A DNA stretch of 64,000 nt from Candidatus Sysuiplasma jiujiangense (GTDB taxonomy: Archaea; Thermoplasmatota; Thermoplasmata; Sysuiplasmatales; Sysuiplasmataceae), in the NCBI GenBank assembly GCA_019721075.1, contig JAHEAD010000007.1, positions 1 through 64,000 on the forward strand. Direction: 5' to 3'. Every line of letters starts with the position of its first letter. Position 1 is the stretch's first letter. A program made the translations under genes and the position numbers. The notes below the pieces were generated by a model, which was given only the letters and a program-made list of their open reading frames with translations, did no database searches and was not told the origin of the DNA. Positions 44,096 through 53,677 of this stretch are shown here, one piece after another.

Positions 44096-45589
44096 TTATG
44101 CTCCCTTATAAATCTGATAGTACCAGCTCTTCTTTACTTTTCCAGTGAGGTCGAAATACACGTGCTTTATGTATGTGAACTCTTCGAGCGAATAGGGAGA
44201 CAGTGAAGCACCGTGTCCGCTTTGTTTATACCCGGCCCATGGCATCTCTGAGGGCACCGGAACATGTTCATTTATCCAGACGGTTCCAAACCGAAGATCC
44301 TTTGCAGCATTCATTGCAGTTTTAACATCCTTTGTCCACACGGACGAACCGAGACCATAAGTCACGTCATTTGCCTTCTGAACAGCTTCGTCATAACTGC
44401 TGAATGGGAGCACGGTAAAAACAGGCCCAAAAATCTCTTCCTGAACAATGGATGACTTCTGGTTTTCTGTATATACCACAGTGGGCTCGAAAAAGTACCC
44501 ATGTTCAAGACCCTTGATGTTCGGCCTCTTTCCGCCGTATTCAAGTCTGCCCTGTTCCTCCATCCCTCTTTTCACGTAGCCTTCCACTCTTTCTCTCTGG
44601 GTCTCCGATACCAGTGGACCCATGTCAGTGTTCTCATTGAGCGGATCTCCCACCTTTACCTTTGAAAGCTTTTGGATCAGCATCTTCATGAATTCATCCT
44701 TTACCGATTCGTGCACATAGTATCTTGTTGAATTTGCGCAGTCCTGTCCGTTATTCACCATCCCTCCTACTACGGCCCCTTCAGTTGCTGCGTCCAGGTC
44801 GGCATCGCCGAATACCACAAACGGAGCTTTGCCACCAAGTTCCAGCGAAACCTTCTTGAGGCTCGAAGAGCCTATTTCCGAAAGTCTTTTTCCGACCTCC
44901 GTACTTCCTGTAAATGCAATCATATCCACATTTCTGTTCCTGGCAAGTTCCTCACCTACCAGGCTCCCGGGGCCTGTCACAACATTAAAAACACCTTTTG
45001 GAATTCCTGCAGTTTCAACAAGCTTTGCCAGTTCCAGAGTCGTCAACGGAGTATAGCTTGCCGGTTTCACGACAACGCTGTTTCCCATCGCCAGCGCGGG
45101 GAAAGCTCTCCAGACAACCATCATCAGCGGATAATTCCATGGAGTGACGACTGCAACAGTGCCAATTGGTTCCCGTCTGATCGCACTCGTGCCTTCCTGC
45201 ACATACTCTCCCATCGCCTTGCCTTCCAGAATTCTGCAGGCGCCTGCGAGAAACCTGATGTTGTCAATTGTGTAGGGAATGTCGTAATTGACCGTTTGCT
45301 TTATTGGTTTACCTGATATGCGGCTTTCGAGTTCTGCGAACATGCCTGCTTTTTCTTCCAGGAGGGAAGCAACTTTCAGCAGAAGGTTAGACCTCTCTCC
45401 CGGTGTCAGTCTACTCCAGCTCCCTCTTTCAAAGGATAGTTTCGCGGCATCGACTGCCCTGGCCACATCTTCCCGGGTTGCTTCCGGAACCCGATCAAAA
45501 GCACGGCCATTTGAAGGATTGATAACATCTAAGTGTTTCTCACTGGAGGATTCCGTCCATTCTCCATCAATATACATCTGATATGTCAC
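44096..45589 (-). CDS. NAD(P)-dependent aldehyde dehydrogenase
   Basis: A 497-residue class-1/2-type aldehyde dehydrogenase. Substrate-channel and cofactor motifs are present: TPWNYPLMMVVW, FTGSTEVGKR, catalytic Glu in SLELGGKAP near 250 and catalytic Cys in NNGQDCANSTR near 285. EEIFGPVFTVLPF and the C-terminal GTVWINEH follow. The wording (GQDC rather than GQxC of other clades) is close to 4-aminobutanal/betaine aldehyde dehydrogenases, but the substrate cannot be fixed. It lies 6 bases downstream of the Fe-alcohol dehydrogenase on the same strand, so the pair may convert an alcohol or amino-alcohol to an acid. Confidence 0.88.
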   Translation of the reverse strand: MTYQMYIDGEWTESSSEKHLDVINPSNGRAFDRVPEATREDVARAVDAAKLSFERGSWSRLTPGERSNLLLKVASLLEEKAGMFAELESRISGKPIKQTVNYDIPYTIDNIRFLAGACRILEGKAMGEYVQEGTSAIRREPIGTVAVVTPWNYPLMMVVWRAFPALAMGNSVVVKPASYTPLTTLELAKLVETAGIPKGVFNVVTGPGSLVGEELARNRNVDMIAFTGSTEVGKRLSEIGSSSLKKVSLELGGKAPFVVFGDADLDAATEGAVVGGMVNNGQDCANSTRYYVHESVKDEFMKMLIQKLSKVKVGDPLNENTDMGPLVSETQRERVEGYVKRGMEEQGRLEYGGKRPNIKGLEHGYFFEPTVVYTENQKSSIVQEEIFGPVFTVLPFSSYDEAVQKANDVTYGLGSSVWTKDVKTAMNAAKDLRFGTVWINEHVPVPSEMPWAGYKQSGHGASLSPYSLEEFTYIKHVYFDLTGKVKKSWYYQIYKGA

Positions 45590-45595
45590 GGTCAG

Positions 45596-46858
45596 TCACC
45601 TCTCCTTTCCCTCTTCGGATGCCGTAAACTTTCCCTCCCAGAGATCATCGAATAGATGTTCAAGATTGTCCCTCGTCAGCTGTCTTGGATTATATGCAGA
45701 CAGGTTGTACAGAAATTGCCTCTCATTGAGCATGTAATCCAGCATCGAAAAGAGAAGATCCTTGGATTCCTTTGTATTTCTCATCAGGGCAGGATCAACT
45801 TCAACTTGTCTCATCAGTGCGGTAATATGCGATATCAGCCTGTCGCACACATCGTCGTCGCTGTTGGGATTTTCCTCTTCTCCGAAAGCAGACAGCAACT
45901 GTCTCATCCTGTGCTTGATACGGGAGCGGTTGAAGTCTATCACATGCGGAAGCATAAGCGCTACGGCGAGACCATGCGGCATTCTGTATTTAGGTCCGAA
46001 AGCTTCCGCCATGTAATGGCCGATGGTTGCAGGTCCGCCCACCCAGGGAAAACCGAGAACCCAGCCTCCCATCGTAGCGGCAAGCGAGAGTGCGGTCCTG
46101 GCCTCCTCGTCATGTCCGTTGCGGTAGGCTCTGGGAAGGTATGTATTTACCAGCGACGTTCCCTGTAATGCCAGTCCATCCGATATCTGGTTGTGGAGGC
46201 TCGAAACAATCCCCTCATCAAGATGGCCAAGAGCATCGAGCGCGGGAAATCTTGTTGCGTTCGGAGGGCAGGAATATGTATTTTCCGGATCAACTATCGT
46301 TGCAGTGGACAATATCTTGTTGCTTGTTATCCAGGTCTTCACACCTTCATGTATTATCACGAGAGTGTTTGATGTTTCGCTCCCCGTTCCCGAGGTCGTT
46401 GGGATCAGTATTTCCGGAACTCCTCTGTTTTTTACCTTGTCAGAGGCAGGATCCGGAGGAAGAGCACAATATTTTATCGGATCGCCGGGATTTGTCTTCA
46501 TTATGGACATCAGTTTGGCCATATCCAGGGAACTGCCGCCCCCAACGCCGACGACGCAGTCGAATTCATTGTCTCTGGCAAACCTGGCAATTTCCAGAGC
46601 CACAGACATGTCAGGTTCCTTTGCATCGATTATATTCTCTATAAATGGAATCTGGCCGGACTTGAGGCTGCTGACGACCTTATCAGTGATTCCGGCATTC
46701 TTGACATTGGCATCTGAAACTATTACTGGTTTTTTTGCACCAATGTCCCTGACTATGCCGGATACCTGGGATGTAAGCCCTCTCCCGAACAGAATTCGCT
46801 TTGGGTTCTCCCAATCCATGGTCAGTTTCCCGGTCAATACTTCATTTTCGATATTCAT
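45596..46858 (-). CDS. Iron-containing alcohol dehydrogenase
   Basis: A 420-residue type III (Fe-dependent) alcohol dehydrogenase. NAD-binding GGGSSLDMAK lies near 100, PTTSGTGSE near 150, and metal ligands are in FPALDALGHLDEG (Asp and His), TIGHYMAEAFG (His) and YRMPHGLAVAL (His). Length is slightly above the usual 380-400, due to an N-terminal extension before MDWENPKRILFG. A TATA-like AAAAATACTAAT at 46898-46909 lies about 45 bases upstream of the ATG. It is the first gene of the ADH-ALDH operon. Confidence 0.88.
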   Translation of the reverse strand: MNIENEVLTGKLTMDWENPKRILFGRGLTSQVSGIVRDIGAKKPVIVSDANVKNAGITDKVVSSLKSGQIPFIENIIDAKEPDMSVALEIARFARDNEFDCVVGVGGGSSLDMAKLMSIMKTNPGDPIKYCALPPDPASDKVKNRGVPEILIPTTSGTGSETSNTLVIIHEGVKTWITSNKILSTATIVDPENTYSCPPNATRFPALDALGHLDEGIVSSLHNQISDGLALQGTSLVNTYLPRAYRNGHDEEARTALSLAATMGGWVLGFPWVGGPATIGHYMAEAFGPKYRMPHGLAVALMLPHVIDFNRSRIKHRMRQLLSAFGEEENPNSDDDVCDRLISHITALMRQVEVDPALMRNTKESKDLLFSMLDYMLNERQFLYNLSAYNPRQLTRDNLEHLFDDLWEGKFTASEEGKER

Positions 46859-46925
46859 TGGCGTTTCACTATGGCTTGTAATTACGCCGAGTGCATTAGT
46901 ATTTTTTGGTACTGTCAGTCAATGA

Positions 46926-47672
46926 GCAGAAAGTACACGCTATTCTCATAATTTCCACTCAGTGCCCAGTTTGGAAATGTACCCTGTTTTGTTCGGGATT
47001 CTGATTGCATCATCATTCCCGGGAGATGACTTTGTACGGGGAATGAAGAAGCCGAGCGCGCGCAACCTGTCACTTCTCAGGAGAACGGTCAGGACAGATG
47101 GGCAGGAGCGTGACAGTGACGGGCATCCATCTCTGGACGGGGGATGACATACTGCATACCGTCAGGCAGAAGTAAAACGTGCCCTGAAACTCTTGGTTTG
47201 TACTGTTCAGACTCTCCACCGTCGCCGCCATTGCAGAGGCGACAATCAACTTCACTTCATTGAAACTGTGAAGCATCGGCGGCAAGGACGTTCTACGAAG
47301 TAATCTGCACCCCTATGTCCATACTCGGACAGAAATTACGGCGTAGCTGCCTGTCATCTAGGCAATCAGTGAGTTTTTTCCACACATCAAATCAGGAAGA
47401 GGGTTGAGATATGCCGGGTGACGCTTATATGTGGTTGTATTTCCACGGGCCCGGACAGACTGTGGCAGTTTGGAATTTTTTGCCTCTTTAGCGCTTTTGC
47501 AAATTTCAAGCATGAATGAATTGCACATGTGAATTTCCCAGATCCAATATTCAGGATGCCCGCTTCTGGCCGTGATTCTTTTCCTGCCCTGGAATGATGC
47601 AGCCAAAAAGACCCGGGGTGTTTCACACGGTGTCCTGTTTACGGCGCCAGATGTCCTCAGCGCGCGATGTTC
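46926..47672. other. Region without a supportable gene
   Basis: Short frames (60-82 codons) on both strands, none recognised. It contains the leftward promoter of the Fe-ADH gene at its left end. Confidence 0.4.
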
Positions 47673-49139
47673 TCATGCAACGGTTTCCTCAACAACATCG
47701 TAGTCTGCGGAGCCGGCACGCATGAGCGCGTCCCTCTTGTTTCTGTAGAGATAAACACCGAAAAGCAATGCACCGATTATCCATATGCCCGCCAGTACAG
47801 GGGAGAGAACATATGGCCATCCGAGTTCGTCAAACGCAAACACGATTACGGGCAGCAGGGAAACACTCGAAACTATTGGGATGACTGCGTCCTTGAGAAC
47901 ACTGTAGTCTTCCCTTTGTTTGTGTGCAAAACGAAGATACGCAATATTGGCCATCGTATGACCTGCAACAAGCCCTATACCCGCCATTGCTCCGGTAATT
48001 ATTGCCGCAATGAATGGTCCAAATGGAATCGAAAGCGCAAGAGACATAAACAGGGCAATAAGAGAAACCACCACTACGGCCCTGTACGGTGTTTGATATT
48101 TAGGATGTGTTTCAGAGAGCCATTTTGGGAGAACACCGTCTCTTGCCATGGCATACAGAATCCTGGACTGGACGATGGGATTTGCGACAGTATATGCGAT
48201 GTAACCGTTGAGTATGAAGAAAAGCAGTATCAACTCACCGGGAAGACCGAAAAATCTGTGCCAGATTATCAGTCCGGGGTCAGGTGATGTTGCATACGAA
48301 GCCATCTTTGAAGGACCCCAGGCGATAGTCAGTGCATACATGGCAGATATCAGAGTCGCGCCGGCCAGCACAGCGGCAATTATGATCGCCCTGGGGACGC
48401 TCCTCTTTGCCATCTTTGTTTCTTCACCGATCCCGATTACTGTTCCCATTCCTCCATAGGCTTCTATTCCGTAAAGCATCGCGAACAGGAAGGGAACAAT
48501 ACTGATGCCTGCGGGGTTGAATACACTCAGGGTATTCGCCGCTCCCATCCTGATTATGATTGTCCAGCTTGTTACCAGGAGAAATATAACTTCTGCACTG
48601 GCTGTTATCAAAAGGTATACCAGGGAAGGCCTTATGCCGAAATAATTGAAGACGAGGCCGGTTGCAAACGGAATCAGGAGTATTGGGAACCAGATGTATG
48701 CGATGGAAGATATCGCAGGTGAAAGCAGGAATACTACAGAAGTGAAACCCAGAAGTCCAAAACTGGGATAGATTACCATTTCGTTCAGCAGATACATCCA
48801 TCCATTCATGAACCCGTAAAATCCACCGAATCCATGGCCCCCTATCGCATAATATCCGCCTGCATGAATTACTCTCTTCGAAAAGCGGTAGTTTGTATTT
48901 ACCATCAGCAAGTAGAAGACCCACGAAAGCAGGACAGAGAGGGGAGAGGCACCAAGCGCGAAGAGCGCGACGCCCGTCAGCAGTATACCGATGTCGCCAG
49001 AAGGTGCCACATGCGTGTATGCCTGAAAGACAGCATGCCAGACGCCAACAGCATTTTTCCGAAGGGCGTGCTTCGAGTCGAGTTTAATTTTCCCTCCATC
49101 CACAGCCGCGCCAGAAAATTCCACGCTAGGAATGGGCAT
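47673..49139 (-). CDS. APC-superfamily amino-acid/amine permease
   Basis: A 488-residue polytopic membrane protein with 12 predicted segments. After a polar 35-residue N terminus come AVFQAYTHVAPSGDIGILLTG (typical first APC helix), GGYYAIGGHGFGGFYGFMNGW, and IEAYGGMGTVIGIGEETKMAKRSVPRAI, the hallmark E-x-x-x-P region after helix 6. The motif NPIVQSRILYAMARDGVLP is the helix-8 signature. It takes up amino acids or amines. The downstream Fe-ADH/ALDH operon suggests amine catabolism, but they are 800 bases apart. A strong TATA-like run at 49155-49172 suggests a leaderless start. Confidence 0.88.
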   Translation of the reverse strand: MPIPSVEFSGAAVDGGKIKLDSKHALRKNAVGVWHAVFQAYTHVAPSGDIGILLTGVALFALGASPLSVLLSWVFYLLMVNTNYRFSKRVIHAGGYYAIGGHGFGGFYGFMNGWMYLLNEMVIYPSFGLLGFTSVVFLLSPAISSIAYIWFPILLIPFATGLVFNYFGIRPSLVYLLITASAEVIFLLVTSWTIIIRMGAANTLSVFNPAGISIVPFLFAMLYGIEAYGGMGTVIGIGEETKMAKRSVPRAIIIAAVLAGATLISAMYALTIAWGPSKMASYATSPDPGLIIWHRFFGLPGELILLFFILNGYIAYTVANPIVQSRILYAMARDGVLPKWLSETHPKYQTPYRAVVVVSLIALFMSLALSIPFGPFIAAIITGAMAGIGLVAGHTMANIAYLRFAHKQREDYSVLKDAVIPIVSSVSLLPVIVFAFDELGWPYVLSPVLAGIWIIGALLFGVYLYRNKRDALMRAGSADYDVVEETVA

Positions 49140-49154
49140 GGACGCTGGATTACT

Positions 49155-49172
49155 GATATAATATATATACGT
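49155..49172 (-). promoter_or_regulatory. TATA-like box of the APC permease gene
   Basis: On the minus strand ACGTATATATATTATATC lies about 27 bases upstream of the ATG at 49139. Confidence 0.55.
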
Positions 49173-49429
49173 TATTGGGTCTTTCTACCAAACTCTGGTT
49201 GTATACAATGCCAGCAGGTGAAAGTCAAATCAGCAGGACACCGTAAAATTTAGAGTCGGGTGCATCGTTTCACCTGGTATCAAAGCAGGGGATGCAACTT
49301 GACAGAGTCAGAAGTGGATTCGCAAATAAGAAGATATTGTGCCATTTTGGAGAGAACCTTCGGTGAACCTCCCGACAGCTTCCTGAGTCTTCACCCGGAC
49401 TTCAGAGACGCTGTTGCCGGATGACCGTT

Positions 49430-49670
49430 TCCGGCAGCGGCGTCCCTCCATGGCCTGAAGCCTGACACGGTGGAGGAGCTCCTCCCCTCCCTTTACCGCA
49501 GGCAGCCGAAATACCCGGCAGCCGCGATGCTGAAGTCTCTCATGCTGATGGATCGGAAGCTGATGAACATCCATCCCTGCATGCCGGCATTGCTCCTCAT
49601 GCAGAAATGCGGTCTATCGGGGCTTAACATGGTAGATCTTTACACTGAGGTGTGTAGACCCTGAACGGCT
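49430..49670 (+). pseudogene. Fragment of a transposase N-terminal domain (IS4/IS5-like)
   Basis: The frame reads ASLHGLKPDTVEELLP, then KYPAAAMLKSLMLMDRKLMN and LLLMQKCGLSGLNMV. This matches the four-helix N-terminal domain that precedes the DDE core in many archaeal IS4/IS5 transposases. No DDE core follows; the frame stops at 49664. Sequence from 49680 to 49890 has another short frame (LRKYSPMGILEHRSGVQML) that might be linked to the same element, but this is not certain. Confidence 0.45.
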
Positions 49671-49931
49671 GGCTGTTTGTCAATTTCACTGCAATGATGC
49701 TCTAATACCGCATACACAACCTGCTTGTTTCGCACGGTATGCTCAGGAAGTATTCGCCGATGGGCATCCTCGAGCATCGGTCAGGGGTGCAGATGCTCAG
49801 CGTGGACGGTCAATGGATAATGGCGGAGATGCTGAGGAGGACGAGAGAGATGATAACGCAGCCGGAGATACCTGTTATTCAAAATTGACGGAGTTACGGA
49901 TTAAGCCGCAATGCAATGACCCGAACTGTTT

Positions 49932-50219
49932 TCATGTTCTGAGTGTAAAGTAAAGGGAGAGCAGAGCCGCGAGTCCGAGTGTGTTGAGAATTGCGAGCGG
50001 CAACGATACGGAATCTCCCATGCTCCTGTAAAACGACAGTATTGTCCAGGTTCCCAGCGCATCCTGAGCTATGAAGAGGAGAGCAAAGAGCTGTATTCCG
50101 ATGAGCAGCCTTCCACCGGTTGATCTGTGTATCTTCGAGTAGAGGATGAGAATGTACAGTAGCAGGGCTATCTCCACGGCAAGGACCGCAATTGAGACGA
50201 TCCACCAGAAGCCAATCAT
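49932..50219 (-). CDS. Small membrane protein paired with an ArsR-type regulator
   Basis: 95 residues from ATG 50219, with three hydrophobic segments (WWIVSIAVLAVEIALLLYILIL, LIGIQLFALLFIAQDALG, ILNTLGLAALLSLYFTL). Its start overlaps the regulator stop as ATGA, so translation is coupled. Small three-helix membrane proteins next to an ArsR-type HTH occur widely in archaea. Function unknown. Confidence 0.65.
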   Translation of the reverse strand: MIGFWWIVSIAVLAVEIALLLYILILYSKIHRSTGGRLLIGIQLFALLFIAQDALGTWTILSFYRSMGDSVSLPLAILNTLGLAALLSLYFTLRT

Positions 50220-50524
50220 GCTTTCCCTCCATATTTTTCCACTACATCTTTGATGCAATGACCGTTTTCAGTCACTTTCTGTGATGGAAAATACGTCTCC
50301 CCGTACCTCTTTCCAACGACAGCCACTAAACCATTTCCGGCAAGAACCCTGAGATGATGCTCCACTGTCCTGTAGTTCAGTCCAAGCTCACTGCTCAGTC
50401 GATTAGCGTTCATGGGTTCCTTCATCAAACTCTGCATGATCATGAGTCTCGTCCTTCCGCCTCTGGTTGCGAAGAATAACCAGAAACACAGTCTGCTGAA
50501 ATTCTCATCGCTCTCACTCTTCAC
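50216..50524 (-). CDS. ArsR-type winged-HTH transcription regulator
   Basis: A 102-residue protein with an archaeal winged helix: RTRLMIMQSLMKEPMNANRL, then SSELGLNYRTVEHHLRVLAGNGLV and a wing (GKRYGETYFPS). It starts at GTG 50524, with a TATA-like TTTATTTTAATAG at 50546-50558, so the start is probably leaderless. It likely regulates itself and the membrane protein encoded by the overlapping gene. Confidence 0.75.
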   Translation of the reverse strand: MKSESDENFSRLCFWLFFATRGGRTRLMIMQSLMKEPMNANRLSSELGLNYRTVEHHLRVLAGNGLVAVVGKRYGETYFPSQKVTENGHCIKDVVEKYGGKA

Positions 50525-50583
50525 GAGGATGACAGCAACCTTGAGCTATTAAAATAAATTTGGAAACGGTTTAGGATCCGGTC

Positions 50584-52032
50584 TCAAACCCTGGACAGGG
50601 GACCGGATCCGGTGAGATCAAACGTCTCGGCAACAATTGCATAGCCGATCTGACCTGTGACAGCGCTGAATCCCTGGCTGTAGTAATGAATTGTGTAGGT
50701 AACGTTCAGGTAGAAGAACTGCGAAGTGTTGGAGGCGTTCTGGACGACGAACTGTACCACAGCCTTCACTAAAGCATTCTGTCCGTTAACTGTGACCACA
50801 GGCGGACTTTCGCTGTAGAACCACACAGCACTCCATATGCCGAAGAACCTGTTCCAAACGCCGTTGATTGCAACTGTGCCATTGTAGGTGCCTGAGAGCT
50901 TGCCGCCGATCCAGTGCAGTGTTGCGTTTGATGCATACTGTTGCATCACAGATGTGCTGTTCTCTATCGCTATATTGTTCCAGTGCGTGAATGCCAGGGA
51001 AGTGACGCTGTTCAATTCTGCAGATTCCTGGGCGAGGGAGATGAAGCCGCTCCCTACTATGTGCCAGATTTCGTTGTATATCATCCAGCTGCCTGCGTTT
51101 TCGATGAAATTCAATGTGTAGTTAATTGTCAGGTACTGTACCTGGCTCTGGTTTGAAGAAGGTGTGAGCACAAACTGATTCATTGATGTCACAGTTGCTG
51201 TATTTCCGCTGACACCGACAGCGGGCGGAGATACCGTATAGAACCACACAGCACTCCATATGCCGAAGAACCTGTTCCAAACGCCGTTGATTGCAACTGT
51301 GCCATTGTAGGTGCCCGTGAGAGGGCCGCCGATCCAGTGCAGTGTTGCGTTTGATGCATACTGGTCGGAGAATAGAGAGGCGTTCTCTATTGCTATGGCA
51401 TCCCAGTGGGAGAATGCAGCAGAACTGACAGCGAGATAATTAAGTTCGCTGAACTGTCCCTGAGTGTATGAGAGAGGCCCTGCGCCCTTGATCATCCACT
51501 CTTCAGCATATATGTGCCATTCTGAAGCGTGTTCAATAAAATGCAGCGTGTACGATATATTCAGATAGTTCACCTGCTGAGGCGATGCAGCCGGAGAAGC
51601 GGTGAACTGTATTCTGGCTGAAACCGAGGAAACATTTCCCGTGACAATCACAGACGGCTGTCCCTGGCTCAGGAACCAGATGGATGACCAGCCGGAAAAG
51701 AATTTCTGCCATACACCCTCTATTGATGCCGTGCCCGAATATGTGCCGTTCAGCGGACCACCTATCCAGTCGAGCGTGGCGTTCGAGGTGTACTGACTCA
51801 TCAGTGAGGAAATATCCCTGTCAGAGATGTAGTTCCAGTGATCATAGGAGGATTTGAGAACAACAGCGCCCTGCTGATTCACATAATTCTGCGAAACCGT
51901 GTTCAACGTCTTCTGATAACCTGCAGCCTTTGAATTTGCTGAGTTGAGGGATACAAGCTCAAAGGCAAACGCAGATGCAAATACAATCGACAGCACAACA
52001 AATACCGCAAGTGCAATGCTGATTCCTTTCAT
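50584..52032 (-). CDS. Secreted protein of three NTF2-like repeats
   Basis: 482 residues when started at the ATG at 52032, directly before the signal peptide (ISIALAVFVVLSIVFASAFAF). The frame is open to 52170, but this would start inside the IS remnant. Three similar domains of about 140 residues each follow. Each has a core like HWxxIAIENxxxxxxQYASNATLHWIGG, then SGTYNGTVAINGVWNRFFGIW and INYTLNFIE. This resembles the NTF2/SnoaL cone fold. Domains 2 and 3 share a 125-base stretch at about 96% identity (50816-50940 and 51239-51363), which points to recent duplication or gene conversion. Role unknown; an extracellular binding protein is likely. Confidence 0.7.
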   Translation of the reverse strand: MKGISIALAVFVVLSIVFASAFAFELVSLNSANSKAAGYQKTLNTVSQNYVNQQGAVVLKSSYDHWNYISDRDISSLMSQYTSNATLDWIGGPLNGTYSGTASIEGVWQKFFSGWSSIWFLSQGQPSVIVTGNVSSVSARIQFTASPAASPQQVNYLNISYTLHFIEHASEWHIYAEEWMIKGAGPLSYTQGQFSELNYLAVSSAAFSHWDAIAIENASLFSDQYASNATLHWIGGPLTGTYNGTVAINGVWNRFFGIWSAVWFYTVSPPAVGVSGNTATVTSMNQFVLTPSSNQSQVQYLTINYTLNFIENAGSWMIYNEIWHIVGSGFISLAQESAELNSVTSLAFTHWNNIAIENSTSVMQQYASNATLHWIGGKLSGTYNGTVAINGVWNRFFGIWSAVWFYSESPPVVTVNGQNALVKAVVQFVVQNASNTSQFFYLNVTYTIHYYSQGFSAVTGQIGYAIVAETFDLTGSGPLSRV

Positions 52033-52119
52033 TTCAACCGGTAGAATCAACAGCGGCGCCGTTATTTGAGCGATTTTCGCAATTATTACACAAATCATAT
52101 GCAAATTACGTGCAATTTG

Positions 52120-52134
52120 GGCCTTGCACATAAA
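52120..52134. repeat. Terminal inverted repeat of IS5-like element, copy 2
   Basis: GGCCTTGCACATAAA, identical to the reverse complement of 8376-8390. It lies 88 bases upstream of the start codon of the three-NTF2 protein gene. Confidence 0.85.
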
Positions 52135-52775
52135 CTCATGATCTGGCACCCTTTGCGAGCAGCCTGACATTGTGGCATATCTCCCTTGCAGGCACCTCGT
52201 TTCTCCTGCTCACTGGTTTCCTGCACCTGAGCCTCTCACCGAATATCGCCTTCTCCATGTGGTGACGTGTTTCAGCCATGCTCATTCTGTGGTATCTGCT
52301 CCGGAACCTGTTCACGAATCTCATCGAGTAGTATGTCATGCTGTCGAATGCATCGCTGATATTCCGGGGGAGTACTGCATTGCCCTTCGGCCTGAAACAG
52401 GGCTGCAGTCCGGCAGCCCTTGCAGAGTTGCAGCATCTGTGGTTCCAGTAAGCACTGCCGGCCGCCATGGCTGTGGCGGCGGATTGTTCCGGCACCTCAT
52501 TCATGAGCTGATCGAGCTGGGTGCTGTCATGCCATGTGCCTGCTGTCCTTACAGCCAGTGTCATCAGCGAATCTGTGCCGGAGAGCACATGTATCTTGCC
52601 GTAATCCTTCCTCTCTTCCCTGTACCTGCTGCTCCTCCATGAGCCTGAGCCGTGGAGGAGCAGGCCGGATGAGTCAATCGCGATGGTCGACTCCTCCTTC
52701 CATGCACCCTCTGCCGTATGCTCAAGGAGCGATTTCAGCGTACCCTCCATGGAAGGCATCCTGTTGTATGCCGCT
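52120..52775 (-). mobile_element. 3' half of the IS5-like insertion sequence (copy 2, truncated)
   Basis: The leftward frame (52136-52759) gives AIDSSGLLLHGSGSW as in copy 1. Here AAGSAYWN replaces ATDIAYWN, so the second catalytic Asp is lost. The C-terminal part missing from copy 1 follows (LQPCFRPKGNAVLP, ISDAFDSMTYYSMRFVNRFRSR). The frame ends four bases inside the terminal repeat GGCCTTGCACATAAA at 52120-52134. Matching to copy 1 stops at about 52775. Together, the two copies allow the full-length element to be rebuilt. Confidence 0.85.
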
Positions 52776-53677
52776 GGAAACTCTGGACCGGCACTTACAC
52801 CAGAGGATCCCCTGATTCCTTTGCAGGCCTGTTAAGAATCTTTGATTCTGAATCCGGAACTATTCCCATTCCTGCCGGCAGGAGATATGGCATTCCCGAA
52901 ATTTAACGTTTTCCACACAATTTTCCTGGAGAGCTATAAATGATATAGTTCAAATCAGAATTTTATCTGCCTAAAAATACTATCATCATTTCAGGAATTT
53001 TGAAACTGTATTCCTCTTCCTCTTTTATAATGAAGCGGAAGCAGGCAGCGTGAATCCCTTCCAGAGTGCAGGAGGCAAATTATTTTGAGTGCCCGGCTTC
53101 GGACCGGACATGGTTTTACGTGTGACCTTTCGGGAATTTTACTTTCGATTTGTGGTGATAGCTGAAAAGCGCGTCTGCCCAGGCAGACAGAACTATCTCA
53201 TCTTCCGTAAACACCATCTTCCCCGTGCCGAGAGCATCTGCAAGCGAACAATACCATTTAGCTGGTTTGGTTGAGGCGAGCTATCTGTGCTTTGTGTCGT
53301 TTCCTTACCGGTATGCCTCGACAGCATCGGATGCACCAGCTCACAGCAGCTTGACCTCGCAAACGGTTTTCAACGTGATTGCAGGGTGGGCAGGCGCGCT
53401 GTATCTTACCGGTTCATATATCATGTCAAGCCTTCACGTTTCCGTTCAACTTGCGGAGAGGCTGAATGTCTGTTGCTAACACAGACAGTCAAATCAAAGA
53501 AGAGTGAAATTGATATGCCGGACCTGACCAGGGTGCAAATCGGCATGCGTCATATGTGGAATGATGAGATGCCGTCATCCTGCGCTGTTATTGGATGACC
53601 TGAGGCATTATGCTCGCAGCCGGCCAATGTTTATCTGAAATCCAACGTCACCTGCACCGCGTGGTTGATTGTACGAT
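52776..53677. other. Region right of the IS remnant with no supportable gene
   Basis: A + frame that begins inside the IS ends at 52906 with a protein-like tail (GTYTRGSPDSFAGLLRIFD, then IPAGRRYGIPEI). It may be the C terminus of a gene interrupted by the IS. The rest, including frames at 53089-53274 and 53225-53598, shows no recognisable domain. Confidence 0.35.
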
